Assembly: GCF_016906305.1 (NCBI RefSeq)
Contig: NZ_JADDOL010000016.1
Coordinates: forward strand, 32,182 to 96,181
Length of the DNA: 64,000 nucleotides
DNA from: Alloalcanivorax marinus
GTDB taxonomy: Bacteria > Pseudomonadota > Gammaproteobacteria > Pseudomonadales > Alcanivoracaceae
Direction: 5' to 3'
Below, in pieces: positions 35,606 to 44,438 of this stretch. The notes under the pieces were generated by a model that did not search any database, was not told the DNA's origin, and was given only the letters and a program-made list of their open reading frames with translations. How positions within the stretch are numbered: the stretch's first letter is position 1; each line of letters starts with the position of its first letter. A program made the position numbers and the translations under genes.

Positions 35606-37402
35606 ATGCCCGAGTACAAAGCTCCCCTGCGCGATATGCGCTTCGTGCTCAACGAAGTGCTGGACCTGGATGGCCATTACGCCAAGCTGGGTCTGGAAGA
35701 GGTGAACAGCGAACTGCTCAATGCCTTTCTCGAGGAAGGCGCCAAATTCTCCGAGAACGAACTGGCTCCCCTGAACCGGTCCGGCGACGAGGAAGGCTGC
35801 CACTTCGAGGACGGCGTGGTGACCACGCCGAAGGGCTTCAAGGAGGCCTACGCCAAGTACGTGGAAGGCGGCTGGCCGGCCATCAACGGCGATCCGGAAT
35901 TCGGCGGCCAGGGCCTGCCGGGCTCCGCCAGCATCGCCATTTCCGAAATGACCGGCACCGCCAACTGGTCCTGGAGCATGTATCCGGGCCTGTCCCACGG
36001 CGCCGTGGCCACCATCGAGGAGCACGGCACCGACGAGCAGAAGAACGCCTATCTGCCCAAGCTGACCAGCGGTGAATGGACCGGCACCATGTGTCTGACC
36101 GAGCCGCACTGCGGTTCCGACCTGGGCATCCTGAAAACCAAGGCCGAGCCCAACGCCGACGGCAGCTACAGCATCACCGGCACCAAGATCTTCATCTCCG
36201 CCGGCGAGCACGACATGGCCGAGAACATCGTGCACATCGTGCTGGCGCGTCTTCCCGATGCGCCCAAAGGCACCAAGGGCATTTCCCTGTTCATCGTGCC
36301 CAAGTTCCTCACCGACGGCAGCGGCGCCGTGGGCGAGCGCAACGCCGTGGCCTGCGGCTCCATCGAGCACAAGATGGGCATCAAGGCCTCCGCCACCTGC
36401 GTGATGAACTTCGACGGCGCCACCGGTTACCTGATCGGCCCGGAAAATAAAGGCCTGAACTGCATGTTCACCTTTATGAACTTCGCCCGCCTGGGCACCG
36501 CCATCCAGGGCGTGGCCCACGCCGAGCTGGGCTTCCAGGGCGGTCTGGCCTACGCGAAGGAGCGGCTCGCCATGCGCAGCCTGTCCGGCCCGAAAAACCC
36601 GGACGGCCCGGCGGACCCGATCATCGTGCATCCGGACGTGCGCCGCATGCTGCTCACCTCCAAGGCCTTCGCCGAAGGCGGCCGCGCGCTGGTCTACCTG
36701 TGCGCCCAGCTCGGTGACCAGGTGAAACTGGCCCGGGACGACGCCGAGCGTGAGCAGGCCCACGACCTGATGGCGCTGCTCACCCCGATCGCCAAGGCGT
36801 TCGTTACCGAGGTGGGCCTGGAAGCGGCCAACCATGGCGTGCAGATCTACGGCGGCCACGGTTTCATCCGCGAGTGGGGCATGGAGCAGAACGTGCGCGA
36901 CGCGCGCATCTCCACCCTCTACGAAGGCACCACCGGCATCCAGGCGCTGGACCTGCTGGGCCGCAAGGTGATGATGACCCAGGGCCAGGCCCTGCGGAAC
37001 TTCACCAAGATCGTGCACAAGTTCTGCGAAGCCCACGCCGACAACGGTGAGCTCAAGGAGCTGATCGACCCGGTGGCCCACTACAACCGCGAGTGGGGCG
37101 AGCTGACCCAGGCGATCGCCATGCAGGCCATGCAGAACCCGGACTACGTGGGCGCCGCCTCGGTGGACTACCTGATGTACTCCGGCTACGTGACCCTCGC
37201 CTACCTGTGGGCGCGGATGGCCGCCAAGGCCCAGGAGCAACTGGCCGCCGGTACCGGCGACGAGGACTTCTACAAGGCCAAGATCAGCACCGCCCGCTTC
37301 TACATGAAGCGCATCCTGCCGCGCGCGGCGGGTCACAAGGGCGCCATCGAAGGCGGTCTCGACTGCCTGATGGAACTGGACCAGGAACACTTCGCGTTCT
37401 GA
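35606..37402 (+). CDS. Long acyl-CoA dehydrogenase (copy 1)
   Basis: The 598-residue FAD enzyme oxidises acyl-CoA to trans-2-enoyl-CoA. It is longer than the 380-residue type owing to an N-terminal extension (YKAPLRDMRFVLNEVLDL) and a C-terminal domain. Signatures are MCLTEPHCGSDLG for FAD, and the catalytic base Glu in TLYEGTTGIQALDLLGRK. This architecture is that of the FadE5-like or DmdC-like dehydrogenases with C-terminal domain, common in Alcanivorax and Pseudomonas for long chain substrates. GGGAG precedes ATG 35606. A PsrA-like operator upstream and a terminator after the gene suggest its own fatty-acid-controlled transcript. Confidence 0.93.
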   Translation: MPEYKAPLRDMRFVLNEVLDLDGHYAKLGLEEVNSELLNAFLEEGAKFSENELAPLNRSGDEEGCHFEDGVVTTPKGFKEAYAKYVEGGWPAINGDPEFGGQGLPGSASIAISEMTGTANWSWSMYPGLSHGAVATIEEHGTDEQKNAYLPKLTSGEWTGTMCLTEPHCGSDLGILKTKAEPNADGSYSITGTKIFISAGEHDMAENIVHIVLARLPDAPKGTKGISLFIVPKFLTDGSGAVGERNAVACGSIEHKMGIKASATCVMNFDGATGYLIGPENKGLNCMFTFMNFARLGTAIQGVAHAELGFQGGLAYAKERLAMRSLSGPKNPDGPADPIIVHPDVRRMLLTSKAFAEGGRALVYLCAQLGDQVKLARDDAEREQAHDLMALLTPIAKAFVTEVGLEAANHGVQIYGGHGFIREWGMEQNVRDARISTLYEGTTGIQALDLLGRKVMMTQGQALRNFTKIVHKFCEAHADNGELKELIDPVAHYNREWGELTQAIAMQAMQNPDYVGAASVDYLMYSGYVTLAYLWARMAAKAQEQLAAGTGDEDFYKAKISTARFYMKRILPRAAGHKGAIEGGLDCLMELDQEHFAF

Positions 37403-37427
37403 TCCGGCCTGCTTCGGCATGACCCTG

Positions 37428-37456
37428 AAAAAGCCCCGCTTCGGCGGGGCTTTTTT
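37428..37456 (+). terminator. Intrinsic terminator of acyl-CoA dehydrogenase 1
   Basis: A GCCCCGC stem closes a TTCG tetraloop and is followed by six T's, with A's at the left so it could work in both directions. The neighbouring YbaN-like gene must then have its own promoter. Confidence 0.9.
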
Positions 37457-37462
37457 GTGGCT

Positions 37463-37468
37463 TATACT
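37463..37468 (+). promoter_or_regulatory. -10 hexamer with start codon at +1
   Basis: TATACT ends 6 bp before the ATG at 37475. If it is the -10 box, transcription would begin at or within a base or two of that ATG, giving a leaderless mRNA. No ribosome-binding site is present. Confidence 0.4.
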
Positions 37469-37474
37469 GCGTTC

Positions 37475-37891
37475 ATGTTGCGTACTTTTCTCTGGCGCGG
37501 TCTGGCACTGCTTTGCGTGGCCCTGGGGCTGATCGGCGTGGTGGTGCCGGGCATGCCGACCACCGTGTTCATGTTGATCGCCGCCTGGGCGGGCACCCGG
37601 GGCTGGCCGCGTCTGGAACACTGGCTGCTCAATCACCCCCGCTTCGGCCCGCCCATCGTGCTGTGGCGGGAGCAGGGCGCCATGTCGCGCCGCGCCAAAT
37701 GCGCCGCTTCCACGGTGATGCTGATCAGCGTGGTGCTGATCGCCCTTTCCGGCGCGCCGAACAGCGTGAAAATCGGCGTGCCGCTGTTTCTTTGCGGGCT
37801 GCTGCTGTGGATGTGGCGCCGCCCGGAACCCACCGTTGAGGATGAACGGCGGGTCACAAATAAACGTTTACGCCCCGTTCGCCGCGACTAA
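37475..37891 (+). CDS. YbaN / DUF454-family membrane protein
   Basis: The 138-residue inner-membrane protein has three or four hydrophobic segments. Its N-terminus GLALLCVALGLIGVVVPGMPTTVFMLIAAW is the signature of DUF454, with the conserved PGMPTTVF. The following WLLNHPRFGPPIVLWREQGAMSRRAK is likewise conserved. The function is unknown. The gene lies between two acyl-CoA dehydrogenases. Its 3' end contains a TAAACGTTTA palindrome that may serve the next gene. ATG 37475 is preferred to the GTG 18 bases upstream, which falls inside the T-run. Confidence 0.85.
   Translation: MLRTFLWRGLALLCVALGLIGVVVPGMPTTVFMLIAAWAGTRGWPRLEHWLLNHPRFGPPIVLWREQGAMSRRAKCAASTVMLISVVLIALSGAPNSVKIGVPLFLCGLLLWMWRRPEPTVEDERRVTNKRLRPVRRD
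37861..37870. promoter_or_regulatory. TAAACGTTTA palindrome upstream of acyl-CoA dehydrogenase 2
   Basis: This perfect 10-bp palindrome inside the 3' end of the YbaN-like gene lies 61 bp before the second dehydrogenase. Its AAAC/GTTT halves resemble the PsrA-like site but have no spacer; the central CG also suits LacI-type regulators. The identity of the regulator is open. Confidence 0.3.
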
Positions 37892-37930
37892 ACTAGGCTC
37901 CCGCAACCGCCACGTTTCGGGAGATTGTTC

Positions 37931-39706
37931 ATGGCTACCTACAAAGCGCCGTTGGAAGACATGCGTTTCATTTTGAACGATGTATTTCAGGCTGACCGTT
38001 TGTGGGCGTCCATGCCCGCCACCGCCGAGGTCACCCGCGATCTGTCCGACGCGATTCTGGATGAAGCGGGCAAAATGGTGGAAAACCTGCTCTTTCCGTT
38101 GAACCGCGACGGCGATGAAGAAGGCTGTCACTTCGACAACGGGCAGGTCACCACGCCGAAAGGTTTCAAGGAAGCGTTCAAAACCTACGCCGAAAACGGC
38201 TGGACCGCGTTCTCCGGCAATCCGGAATTCGGTGGCCAGGGCATGCCCAAATCCCTGGCGGTGCTGTTCGAGGAAATGATGCACAGCGCCAACTCCTCAT
38301 TCGCGCTTTATCCGGCGCTGACCAACGGCGCCACCCTGTGTCTGGATGCCCACGCCAGCGACGAACTCAAACAGGCCTACCTGCCCAAGCTGTACAGCGG
38401 CGAGTGGAGCGGCACCATGTGCCTCACCGAACCGCACAGCGGCACCGACCTGGGCATCATGCGCACCAAGGCCGTGCCCAACGACGACGGCTCCTACAAT
38501 ATTTCCGGCACCAAGATTTTTATCACCGGCGGTGAACACGACCTGGTGGACAACATCATCCACCTGGTGCTCGCCAAACTGCCCGATGCCCCCGCCGGTT
38601 CCAAGGGCATTTCCCTGTTCCTGGTGCCCAAGTTCCTGCCCGACGCGGACGGCAACCCGGGTGAACGCAACGGCGTGGCCGCCGGCTCCATCGAACACAA
38701 GATGGGCATCAAGGGTTCCGCCACCTGCGTAATGAACTTCGACGACGCCAAAGGCTGGATCATCGGCGAGCCCAACCAGGGGCTGGCCGCCATGTTCACC
38801 ATGATGAACTACGAGCGTCTGTCCATCGGCATTCAGGGCCTGGGCCTGGGCGAGGTGAGCTACCAGAGCGCCGCCGATTACGCCCGCGAGCGCCTGCAGG
38901 GCCGCGCCGCCACCGGTGTCCAGAACGAAGGCGGCAACGCCGACCCGATCATCGTGCACGGCGACGTGCGCCGCATGCTGCTGACCATGCGCGCCCTGAA
39001 CGAGGGCGGCCGCGCCCTGTCCACCTACGTGGGCATGGAACTGGACAAGGCCAAGTTCTCCGAAAACGACGCCGAGCAGAAAGCGGCCCAGGACCGGGTG
39101 GCGCTGCTCACCCCCATCGCCAAGGCGTTTTTCACCGACCGCGGCTTCGACACCACGGTGATCGGCCAGCAGGTGTTCGGCGGCCACGGTTACGTGCGCG
39201 AGTGGGGCATGGAACAGTTCGTGCGCGACTGCCGCATCTCGCAAATCTACGAAGGCACCAACGGCATTCAGGCGCTGGATCTGGCGGGCCGCAAGGTGAC
39301 CCGCAACGGCGGCAAGTACGTGGACGCCTTCCTGGCCGACGTGCGCGGCTGGATCGATGACAACGCCAACGAGCAGGGGCTGGACAGCATCCGCGAACGG
39401 CTGGTGGCCGCCGTGGACCTGCTGGAAAGCACCACCGCCGAACTGTTGCGCCAGGCCGGCGACGACCCGGACATGGTCAACGCCAGCGCGGTGGAGTATC
39501 TCGACCTGTTCGGCTATGTCACCTACGCCTGGCTGTGGGCGCGCATGATGGTCACCGCCGCGCAACGGGACGACGACTTCGGCCGCGCCAAGCTCACCGT
39601 GGGGCGTTTCTACTTCGAGCGTCTGCTGCCCCGCGCCGGCGCCCTGGCGGAACAGATCAAGGCCGGCCCGGCCACCCTGATGAGCCTGGACCAGGACCTG
39701 TTCTGA
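37931..39706 (+). CDS. Long acyl-CoA dehydrogenase (copy 2)
   Basis: The 591-residue paralogue of the dehydrogenase at 35.6-37.4 kb has the same architecture. N-terminal YKAPLEDMRFILNDVFQAD, FAD region MCLTEPHSGTDLG, and base-bearing QIYEGTNGIQALDLAGRK are all intact. Much of the central region is nearly identical (for example RDGDEEGCHF, TTPKGFKEA, FGGHGYVREWGMEQ), so the pair came from duplication with later divergence, most visible in the C-terminal 120 residues. Different chain-length ranges would be the simplest reason to keep both. GGGAG precedes ATG 37931; the TTG at 37925 is not needed. Confidence 0.93.
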   Translation: MATYKAPLEDMRFILNDVFQADRLWASMPATAEVTRDLSDAILDEAGKMVENLLFPLNRDGDEEGCHFDNGQVTTPKGFKEAFKTYAENGWTAFSGNPEFGGQGMPKSLAVLFEEMMHSANSSFALYPALTNGATLCLDAHASDELKQAYLPKLYSGEWSGTMCLTEPHSGTDLGIMRTKAVPNDDGSYNISGTKIFITGGEHDLVDNIIHLVLAKLPDAPAGSKGISLFLVPKFLPDADGNPGERNGVAAGSIEHKMGIKGSATCVMNFDDAKGWIIGEPNQGLAAMFTMMNYERLSIGIQGLGLGEVSYQSAADYARERLQGRAATGVQNEGGNADPIIVHGDVRRMLLTMRALNEGGRALSTYVGMELDKAKFSENDAEQKAAQDRVALLTPIAKAFFTDRGFDTTVIGQQVFGGHGYVREWGMEQFVRDCRISQIYEGTNGIQALDLAGRKVTRNGGKYVDAFLADVRGWIDDNANEQGLDSIRERLVAAVDLLESTTAELLRQAGDDPDMVNASAVEYLDLFGYVTYAWLWARMMVTAAQRDDDFGRAKLTVGRFYFERLLPRAGALAEQIKAGPATLMSLDQDLF

Positions 39707-39728
39707 ACCGACAACTCCGACCCTCTGA

Positions 39729-39755
39729 AGAAGCGGCCTCCGGGCCGCTTTTTTT
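39729..39755 (+). terminator. Intrinsic terminator of acyl-CoA dehydrogenase 2
   Basis: The AAGCGGCC/GGCCGCTT stem has a TCCG tetraloop and a seven-T tail, 25 bp after the stop. Confidence 0.9.
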
Positions 39756-39786
39756 GTTCTTTATCCCGCCCCATGGGACGAAATCA

Positions 39787-39816
39787 CTGACATAAACCCT
39801 GTCATCCCCGGGTCAC
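39787..39816 (+). promoter_or_regulatory. Pho-box-like element
   Basis: CTGTCAT-CCCC-GGGTCAC (39799-39816) has two 7-nt direct half-repeats with the 4-nt spacing of a PhoB site; the second half has two mismatches to CTGTCAC. A further half-site CTGACAT lies at 39787-39793, 12 bp upstream. The cluster is 76-105 bp before the start of the giant phosphatase lipoprotein. This suggests phosphate-starvation control, but it was judged by eye. Confidence 0.5.
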
Positions 39817-39891
39817 CGCTCTGCAACAGGCGGCCACTACCGTACCGGCTTCGTTTGGTCCCTTTACCGATAATGACCGGGAGAAAAAACG

Positions 39892-42800
39892 GTGAGCAGT
39901 CGTCCCAGGTGGCGCCACGCAGGCGTGGCCCCGTTAAGCTTGTTGGCCGTCGCCGCGCTGAGCGGCTGCGGCGGTGATACCGATACCGTCTATCGTGATC
40001 GGGCAGTGGATGTGCCCTATGTGGAGGATCTGTCCGGCGCGGAATCGTTCACCGCCAACGTGATCGCGCCACCGGAGGACGCCGAGGCGCAGTTCGCGCC
40101 GGCCACCCCGCCCACCGTGTCCGGCACCACCGCCCGGGAAACCGTGCCCACCGAGATCACCGACTTCCACCGCTACGCGGTGAACCGGGATCTGACGATC
40201 ACCCGGGGCCGGCTCAACCACACCCGCGACGAAGCCATTATCAGCGCCGAGTTCAATCTCGGCGACAGCCTGTCGCTGGTGCCGGTGACCCGCTCGCGGG
40301 GGCAGTTCTCCTTCGAGCGCACCACCACCTCGGCCAATCACGCCATCGACAACGGCGACAACCTGATCCTGGCGGTGAACGCGGATCCCTACAGCATGAC
40401 CCAGGGCTGGAACAGCGGCCTGATCAAGAAGGATGGGGTTACCTACACCGGCTTCTCCGATCGCAACGAAGATCTGATCGTGGTCTACCAGGACGGCCGC
40501 GCCGATATTCTGCGGGACGTACCCACCTTCACACTCAACCTCTATCAGGACGGCAGCGCCCTGGGTGAGCTGGGCACGGTGCACTACTTCGACAACGCCA
40601 CCCAGGTGAACACCGGCTTCAGCCGGGGCAACGGCGAGGTGGAACTGTACCTGGCGGAAAGTTACCGGGGCACCGTGGACCTGACCGGTCGCTCCGCCGC
40701 GCTGGTGAAGGCGGAAGCCAACGGCATCAGCGTGGTGACCCTGGAACACGGCGGCATCAGTGCCCAGCTGCCGCCGCTGAGTGGCACCGTGGTGGGCCGC
40801 GTCGAGGACCGCGACGGCTATGTGATCCCCGCCGGCCACGCCCTGCTGGTGGACGACGGCGCTCTGAACAGCGGCGCCCGGGTGGACATCCGCTATGAAA
40901 CCGACGACCCGGACTGGGCCGAGGTGAAAAGCGCCCTGGGCGCCGGCTTTGGTCGGGGCCTGCTGGTGGAGAACGGCCAGCTTGGCGACAACCAGAACGA
41001 GAACGCGATCAGCGGCCGCACCGCCTTCGGCGTGCGCGCCGACGGCAGCTATTTCTTCCTGGTGGTGGACAAGCCGGTGGGCTCGCTCACCGACGGCATC
41101 ACCGAAACCAAGCTGGGCCAGTTGATGATCGCCTACGGCGCCGACCGCGCCATCAATCTGGACGGCGGCGGCTCCACCACGCTGGCGGCGCGCCTGCCCG
41201 GCGAACGCTACACCTATCTGCTCAATACCCCGTCCGATGGCGGCGAGCGCGTCACCGCCACCAAGTGGGGGCTGGCGCTCAACACCGAGCGGGCCCGCGC
41301 GGCCAGCGACGCGGTGGCGGTCTACCCGCGCACCATTACCCTGATGGCCGGTTCCACCTACCGGCGCTTCAAGGGCGTGGGCTATGACGCCGGGTCCTGG
41401 GAGCGCGGCGGCGAGGTGCCGGAATACGGCATCAGCGACGCCGGCCTGGGTCTGATCGACGCCCGCACCGGTGCCTTCCGGGCCGGTGACGGTAACCACG
41501 AAGGCTATGTGGTGGTGCAAGTCGGGGACCGTAAAGGCGTGGCCCGGGTCCGCGTCACCGCGGAACTGGACGAGATCCGTTTCGCCAGCGCCGCCATCGC
41601 CGTGGACAGTGGCGCCACCGTGGCGCTGCAACCGCAACTGATCAGCCAGGGCGAGGCGGTGACCTTCTCCGCCGAGGCGCTGGCGTATCAGGTGGACGAC
41701 GCCGCCCTGTGCCAGGTGAACGCCGACACCGGCGAGGTCACCACCGCCCCGGTGCAGGGCCGCCAGTGCACGGTCACCGTCAGCGCCGCTGGCAAGAGCG
41801 CCGCGCTCACCATCAATATCGGCGTGGCGCCGGAGATCGTCGCCGATTTCGAGGGCGACGTGAGCATGTTCCAGGCCGCCGGCGCGCGCCATCGCCGGGT
41901 GGAGATCGAGCGCGTCCAGGACCAGGTGTTCGACGGCGCCCATTCCATGGCGTTGCGCTGGGAGGCCAACCCGGACCAGCCCGGCACCTTCGGTGCCTAC
42001 CTCACCGACCCCGGCGGTGTCACCGAACTGCCGGGCTATCCGAAATACCTGGGCGTGAACGTGTACATTCCCGATGAACTGGCCGGCAAGGTCTGGTGGG
42101 TGCGGGGCAGCCTCAAGGACGCGGACGGCAAGACCGTCACCATCAACTACAACAACGACGGCGAGCAGCTGCCGGAGCGCGGCTGGCACTTTATGAAGGC
42201 CAGCATCGGCAGCGGCTACCGCGAGCCGCTGACCTTTTATCAGCCGTTCCGCTTCCTGGTGTTGAAAACCGCCGAGCGCATCGATTCCCAGGTGGTGCTC
42301 GATAACTTCACCGCCATCTACAGCGACGACACCGACCTGGCCGGCCCGGGCGTCACCGCCACGCCGGCGTCCGGCGATACCGTGGACAGCGCCGACCCGC
42401 TGATCGCCCTGCAGGTGAACGACGCGTCCGGCGTGGACTTCGCGGCCAGCCAACTGACCCTGGACGGTCGTGACGTGTCCGCCGACCTGACCAACAACGG
42501 CAGCGACCGGATCCGCTATCAGGCCGCCGGCCTGGATGACGGCTGGCACCGGGTGGACTACCGCCTGTTCGACATCAACGGCAACGTCACCGCCGGCAAT
42601 TACCTGTTCAATGTGGTCACCGGCGCGCCCCGTCTCTATATCGACAGCGACAACGTCCAGCTCTACCCGGGCGGCACGTTCAGCATCCCGATCCGCGCGG
42701 TGGGTGCCGGGGCGTTCAATGACCTGTCCCTGACTCTGGACTACGACAGCACCAAAGCCACCATGACCGTGGAAGACGGGGACCTCACCGCCACCGGCGT

Positions 42801-44427
42801 CAGCGAGACCAGTGGCCGCTGGCAGGGCCGGTTCACCGGCTTCAGCGACGCCACCGGCGTGGTCGCCTACCTGAACCTGCGGGTACGCGATTACATTCAG
42901 AACACCTTCGTGTCGGTGGTGGTGAACGGCACCCTGGACGGTGACACCTTCCATCACCCGGTGGTGCGCAAGGAAGTGGGCAGCCGTTACCGCCTGCTCA
43001 CCGACTGGGGCATCGAAGGGGAAAGCACGCGGATGCTGGTGGTGGATCAGGCCGGCAATCCGGCGCCCGGCGTGACCCTGGAAACCTTCCGCTATAACAG
43101 CGGCACCGATCAGATCAGCGATGTCACGGTGCTCGGCGACACCGATGCGGAGGGCCGGCTGAACGTCACCCTGCCGGCCGCCGCCGGCACCCAATCGCTG
43201 CTGTTCCGCGCCTACAACGGCCAGGGTTCCTCGCTGATGACCGACGTGCGGGCGCTGGTCGAGCGGCTCGGCGAGACGCCGCGCTACGTGTTCCTCACCC
43301 CCGGCCGGGACGCCACCGCCATGAACGTGGCCTGGTTCACCGCCAGCACCGTGACCGACTCCCGGGTGCGCTTCGGCGTTGGCGGCCTGGATCGCGAGAT
43401 CACCGGCGAATCGCGCATCGTGCCGTTCTTCTACGGCAGCGAAGCCGGCGTGGTGCGCGTGCACCGGGCCACCCTGGACGGCTTGCGGGCCGGTACCGAC
43501 TATCAGTATCGGGTGGGCGCCGACGGGGCCATGAGTGAGACTTTCCGGTTCGCCACTGACGACGGCGACGACCGGGTGCGCATCCATCTGTTCGGCGACA
43601 CCCAGACGGTGTCCAACGACAACCTGTTCAACGGCAGTGGTCTGGTCACCGAGCTGTACCGGAAGATGCAGGCCCAGTTGCCGGACGGCGACCTGATTCT
43701 GCACGTGGGCGACTTCACCGAGGACCTGACCGACTACCGGCTGGTGCGGCTGTTCTTCGAGGCGCTGGAAGGCGACGACATGCTGGCCTCCCATCCGTTC
43801 GTGCCGGCCCAGGGCAACCACGAGGTCTACAACGAAGGCGCCGAGAAGTTCGCCGACCTGATCCCGCTACCGGGCAATGACAGCGGTCTGCCGGCGCCCT
43901 ATGACGACGCGGTCTACAGCTTCGATCGCGGCCCGGCGCACATCGCCGTGATCACCTCGGAGCTGCAAAGCGAGGCGGACTGGCCGGTGATGATGGACTG
44001 GCTGCGCCGCGACATGAACGCCAGCGACGCCACCTGGAAGATCCTGATGGTGCACCGCCCGCCGTACAACGGCAACGCCGCCTCCGGCAACGGCCGTTCC
44101 CAGGCCTATATTCCGGCGGTGGTGGATGAAACCGGCATCGACCTGGTGCTCTCCGGCCACGACCACATGTACTCGCGCAGTCTGCCGCTGACCGCCGGCA
44201 AGCCGGCACCGGGCGGCGCCACCTATCTGATCGCCGGCTCCGACTCCGCCAAGTACTACGACAACAACGGCGGCGGCATCGCCCTGCTCGCCGACGTGCT
44301 GTTCGACGACAACGTCAATACCTACACCACCCTGGACATTCAGGGCGAGGCCATGCATGTGCTGACCCGCACCCTGGACGGCACCGTGGTGGACGACGTC
44401 ACCCTGCACCCGCGCACCGACCGCTGA
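39892..44427 (+). CDS. Giant lipoprotein: phosphodiester-glycosidase-like domain fused to calcineurin-like phosphatase
   Basis: The 1511-residue secreted lipoprotein starts at GTG 39892 (GGGAG upstream) with lipobox LSGC. The first part (about 90-460) resembles the NAGPA/DUF2233 phosphodiester glycosidase fold, with the signature INLDGGGSTTLAAR near residue 421. Next come bacterial Ig-like and carbohydrate-binding-like beta domains (about 460-910), a cohesin-like segment (LYPGGTFSIPIRAVGAGAF, about 915-1035) and a carboxypeptidase-regulatory-like sandwich. The C-terminal part has a purple-acid-phosphatase-type FnIII domain (about 1128-1220) and a metallophosphatase with GDTQ at 1235, GDF at 1273, GNHE near 1307 and SGHDHMYSR near 1421. 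It probably releases phosphate from phosphodiester-linked sugars or polymers outside the cell. The substrate is unknown. Confidence 0.8.
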   Translation: MSSRPRWRHAGVAPLSLLAVAALSGCGGDTDTVYRDRAVDVPYVEDLSGAESFTANVIAPPEDAEAQFAPATPPTVSGTTARETVPTEITDFHRYAVNRDLTITRGRLNHTRDEAIISAEFNLGDSLSLVPVTRSRGQFSFERTTTSANHAIDNGDNLILAVNADPYSMTQGWNSGLIKKDGVTYTGFSDRNEDLIVVYQDGRADILRDVPTFTLNLYQDGSALGELGTVHYFDNATQVNTGFSRGNGEVELYLAESYRGTVDLTGRSAALVKAEANGISVVTLEHGGISAQLPPLSGTVVGRVEDRDGYVIPAGHALLVDDGALNSGARVDIRYETDDPDWAEVKSALGAGFGRGLLVENGQLGDNQNENAISGRTAFGVRADGSYFFLVVDKPVGSLTDGITETKLGQLMIAYGADRAINLDGGGSTTLAARLPGERYTYLLNTPSDGGERVTATKWGLALNTERARAASDAVAVYPRTITLMAGSTYRRFKGVGYDAGSWERGGEVPEYGISDAGLGLIDARTGAFRAGDGNHEGYVVVQVGDRKGVARVRVTAELDEIRFASAAIAVDSGATVALQPQLISQGEAVTFSAEALAYQVDDAALCQVNADTGEVTTAPVQGRQCTVTVSAAGKSAALTINIGVAPEIVADFEGDVSMFQAAGARHRRVEIERVQDQVFDGAHSMALRWEANPDQPGTFGAYLTDPGGVTELPGYPKYLGVNVYIPDELAGKVWWVRGSLKDADGKTVTINYNNDGEQLPERGWHFMKASIGSGYREPLTFYQPFRFLVLKTAERIDSQVVLDNFTAIYSDDTDLAGPGVTATPASGDTVDSADPLIALQVNDASGVDFAASQLTLDGRDVSADLTNNGSDRIRYQAAGLDDGWHRVDYRLFDINGNVTAGNYLFNVVTGAPRLYIDSDNVQLYPGGTFSIPIRAVGAGAFNDLSLTLDYDSTKATMTVEDGDLTATGVSETSGRWQGRFTGFSDATGVVAYLNLRVRDYIQNTFVSVVVNGTLDGDTFHHPVVRKEVGSRYRLLTDWGIEGESTRMLVVDQAGNPAPGVTLETFRYNSGTDQISDVTVLGDTDAEGRLNVTLPAAAGTQSLLFRAYNGQGSSLMTDVRALVERLGETPRYVFLTPGRDATAMNVAWFTASTVTDSRVRFGVGGLDREITGESRIVPFFYGSEAGVVRVHRATLDGLRAGTDYQYRVGADGAMSETFRFATDDGDDRVRIHLFGDTQTVSNDNLFNGSGLVTELYRKMQAQLPDGDLILHVGDFTEDLTDYRLVRLFFEALEGDDMLASHPFVPAQGNHEVYNEGAEKFADLIPLPGNDSGLPAPYDDAVYSFDRGPAHIAVITSELQSEADWPVMMDWLRRDMNASDATWKILMVHRPPYNGNAASGNGRSQAYIPAVVDETGIDLVLSGHDHMYSRSLPLTAGKPAPGGATYLIAGSDSAKYYDNNGGGIALLADVLFDDNVNTYTTLDIQGEAMHVLTRTLDGTVVDDVTLHPRTDR

Positions 44428-44438
44428 GGAGAGCCGCG

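Noticed and set aside
35585..37636. A 683-residue minus-strand frame opposite acyl-CoA dehydrogenase 1
   Set aside because: Shadow frame; the dehydrogenase has intact motifs, a ribosome-binding site and a terminator.
39934..43821. A 1295-residue open frame on the minus strand opposite the giant phosphatase
   Set aside because: It is rich in Val, His, Gly and Gln with no domain or signal, which is the usual antisense reflection of a GC-rich coding strand. The plus-strand protein has clear motifs.
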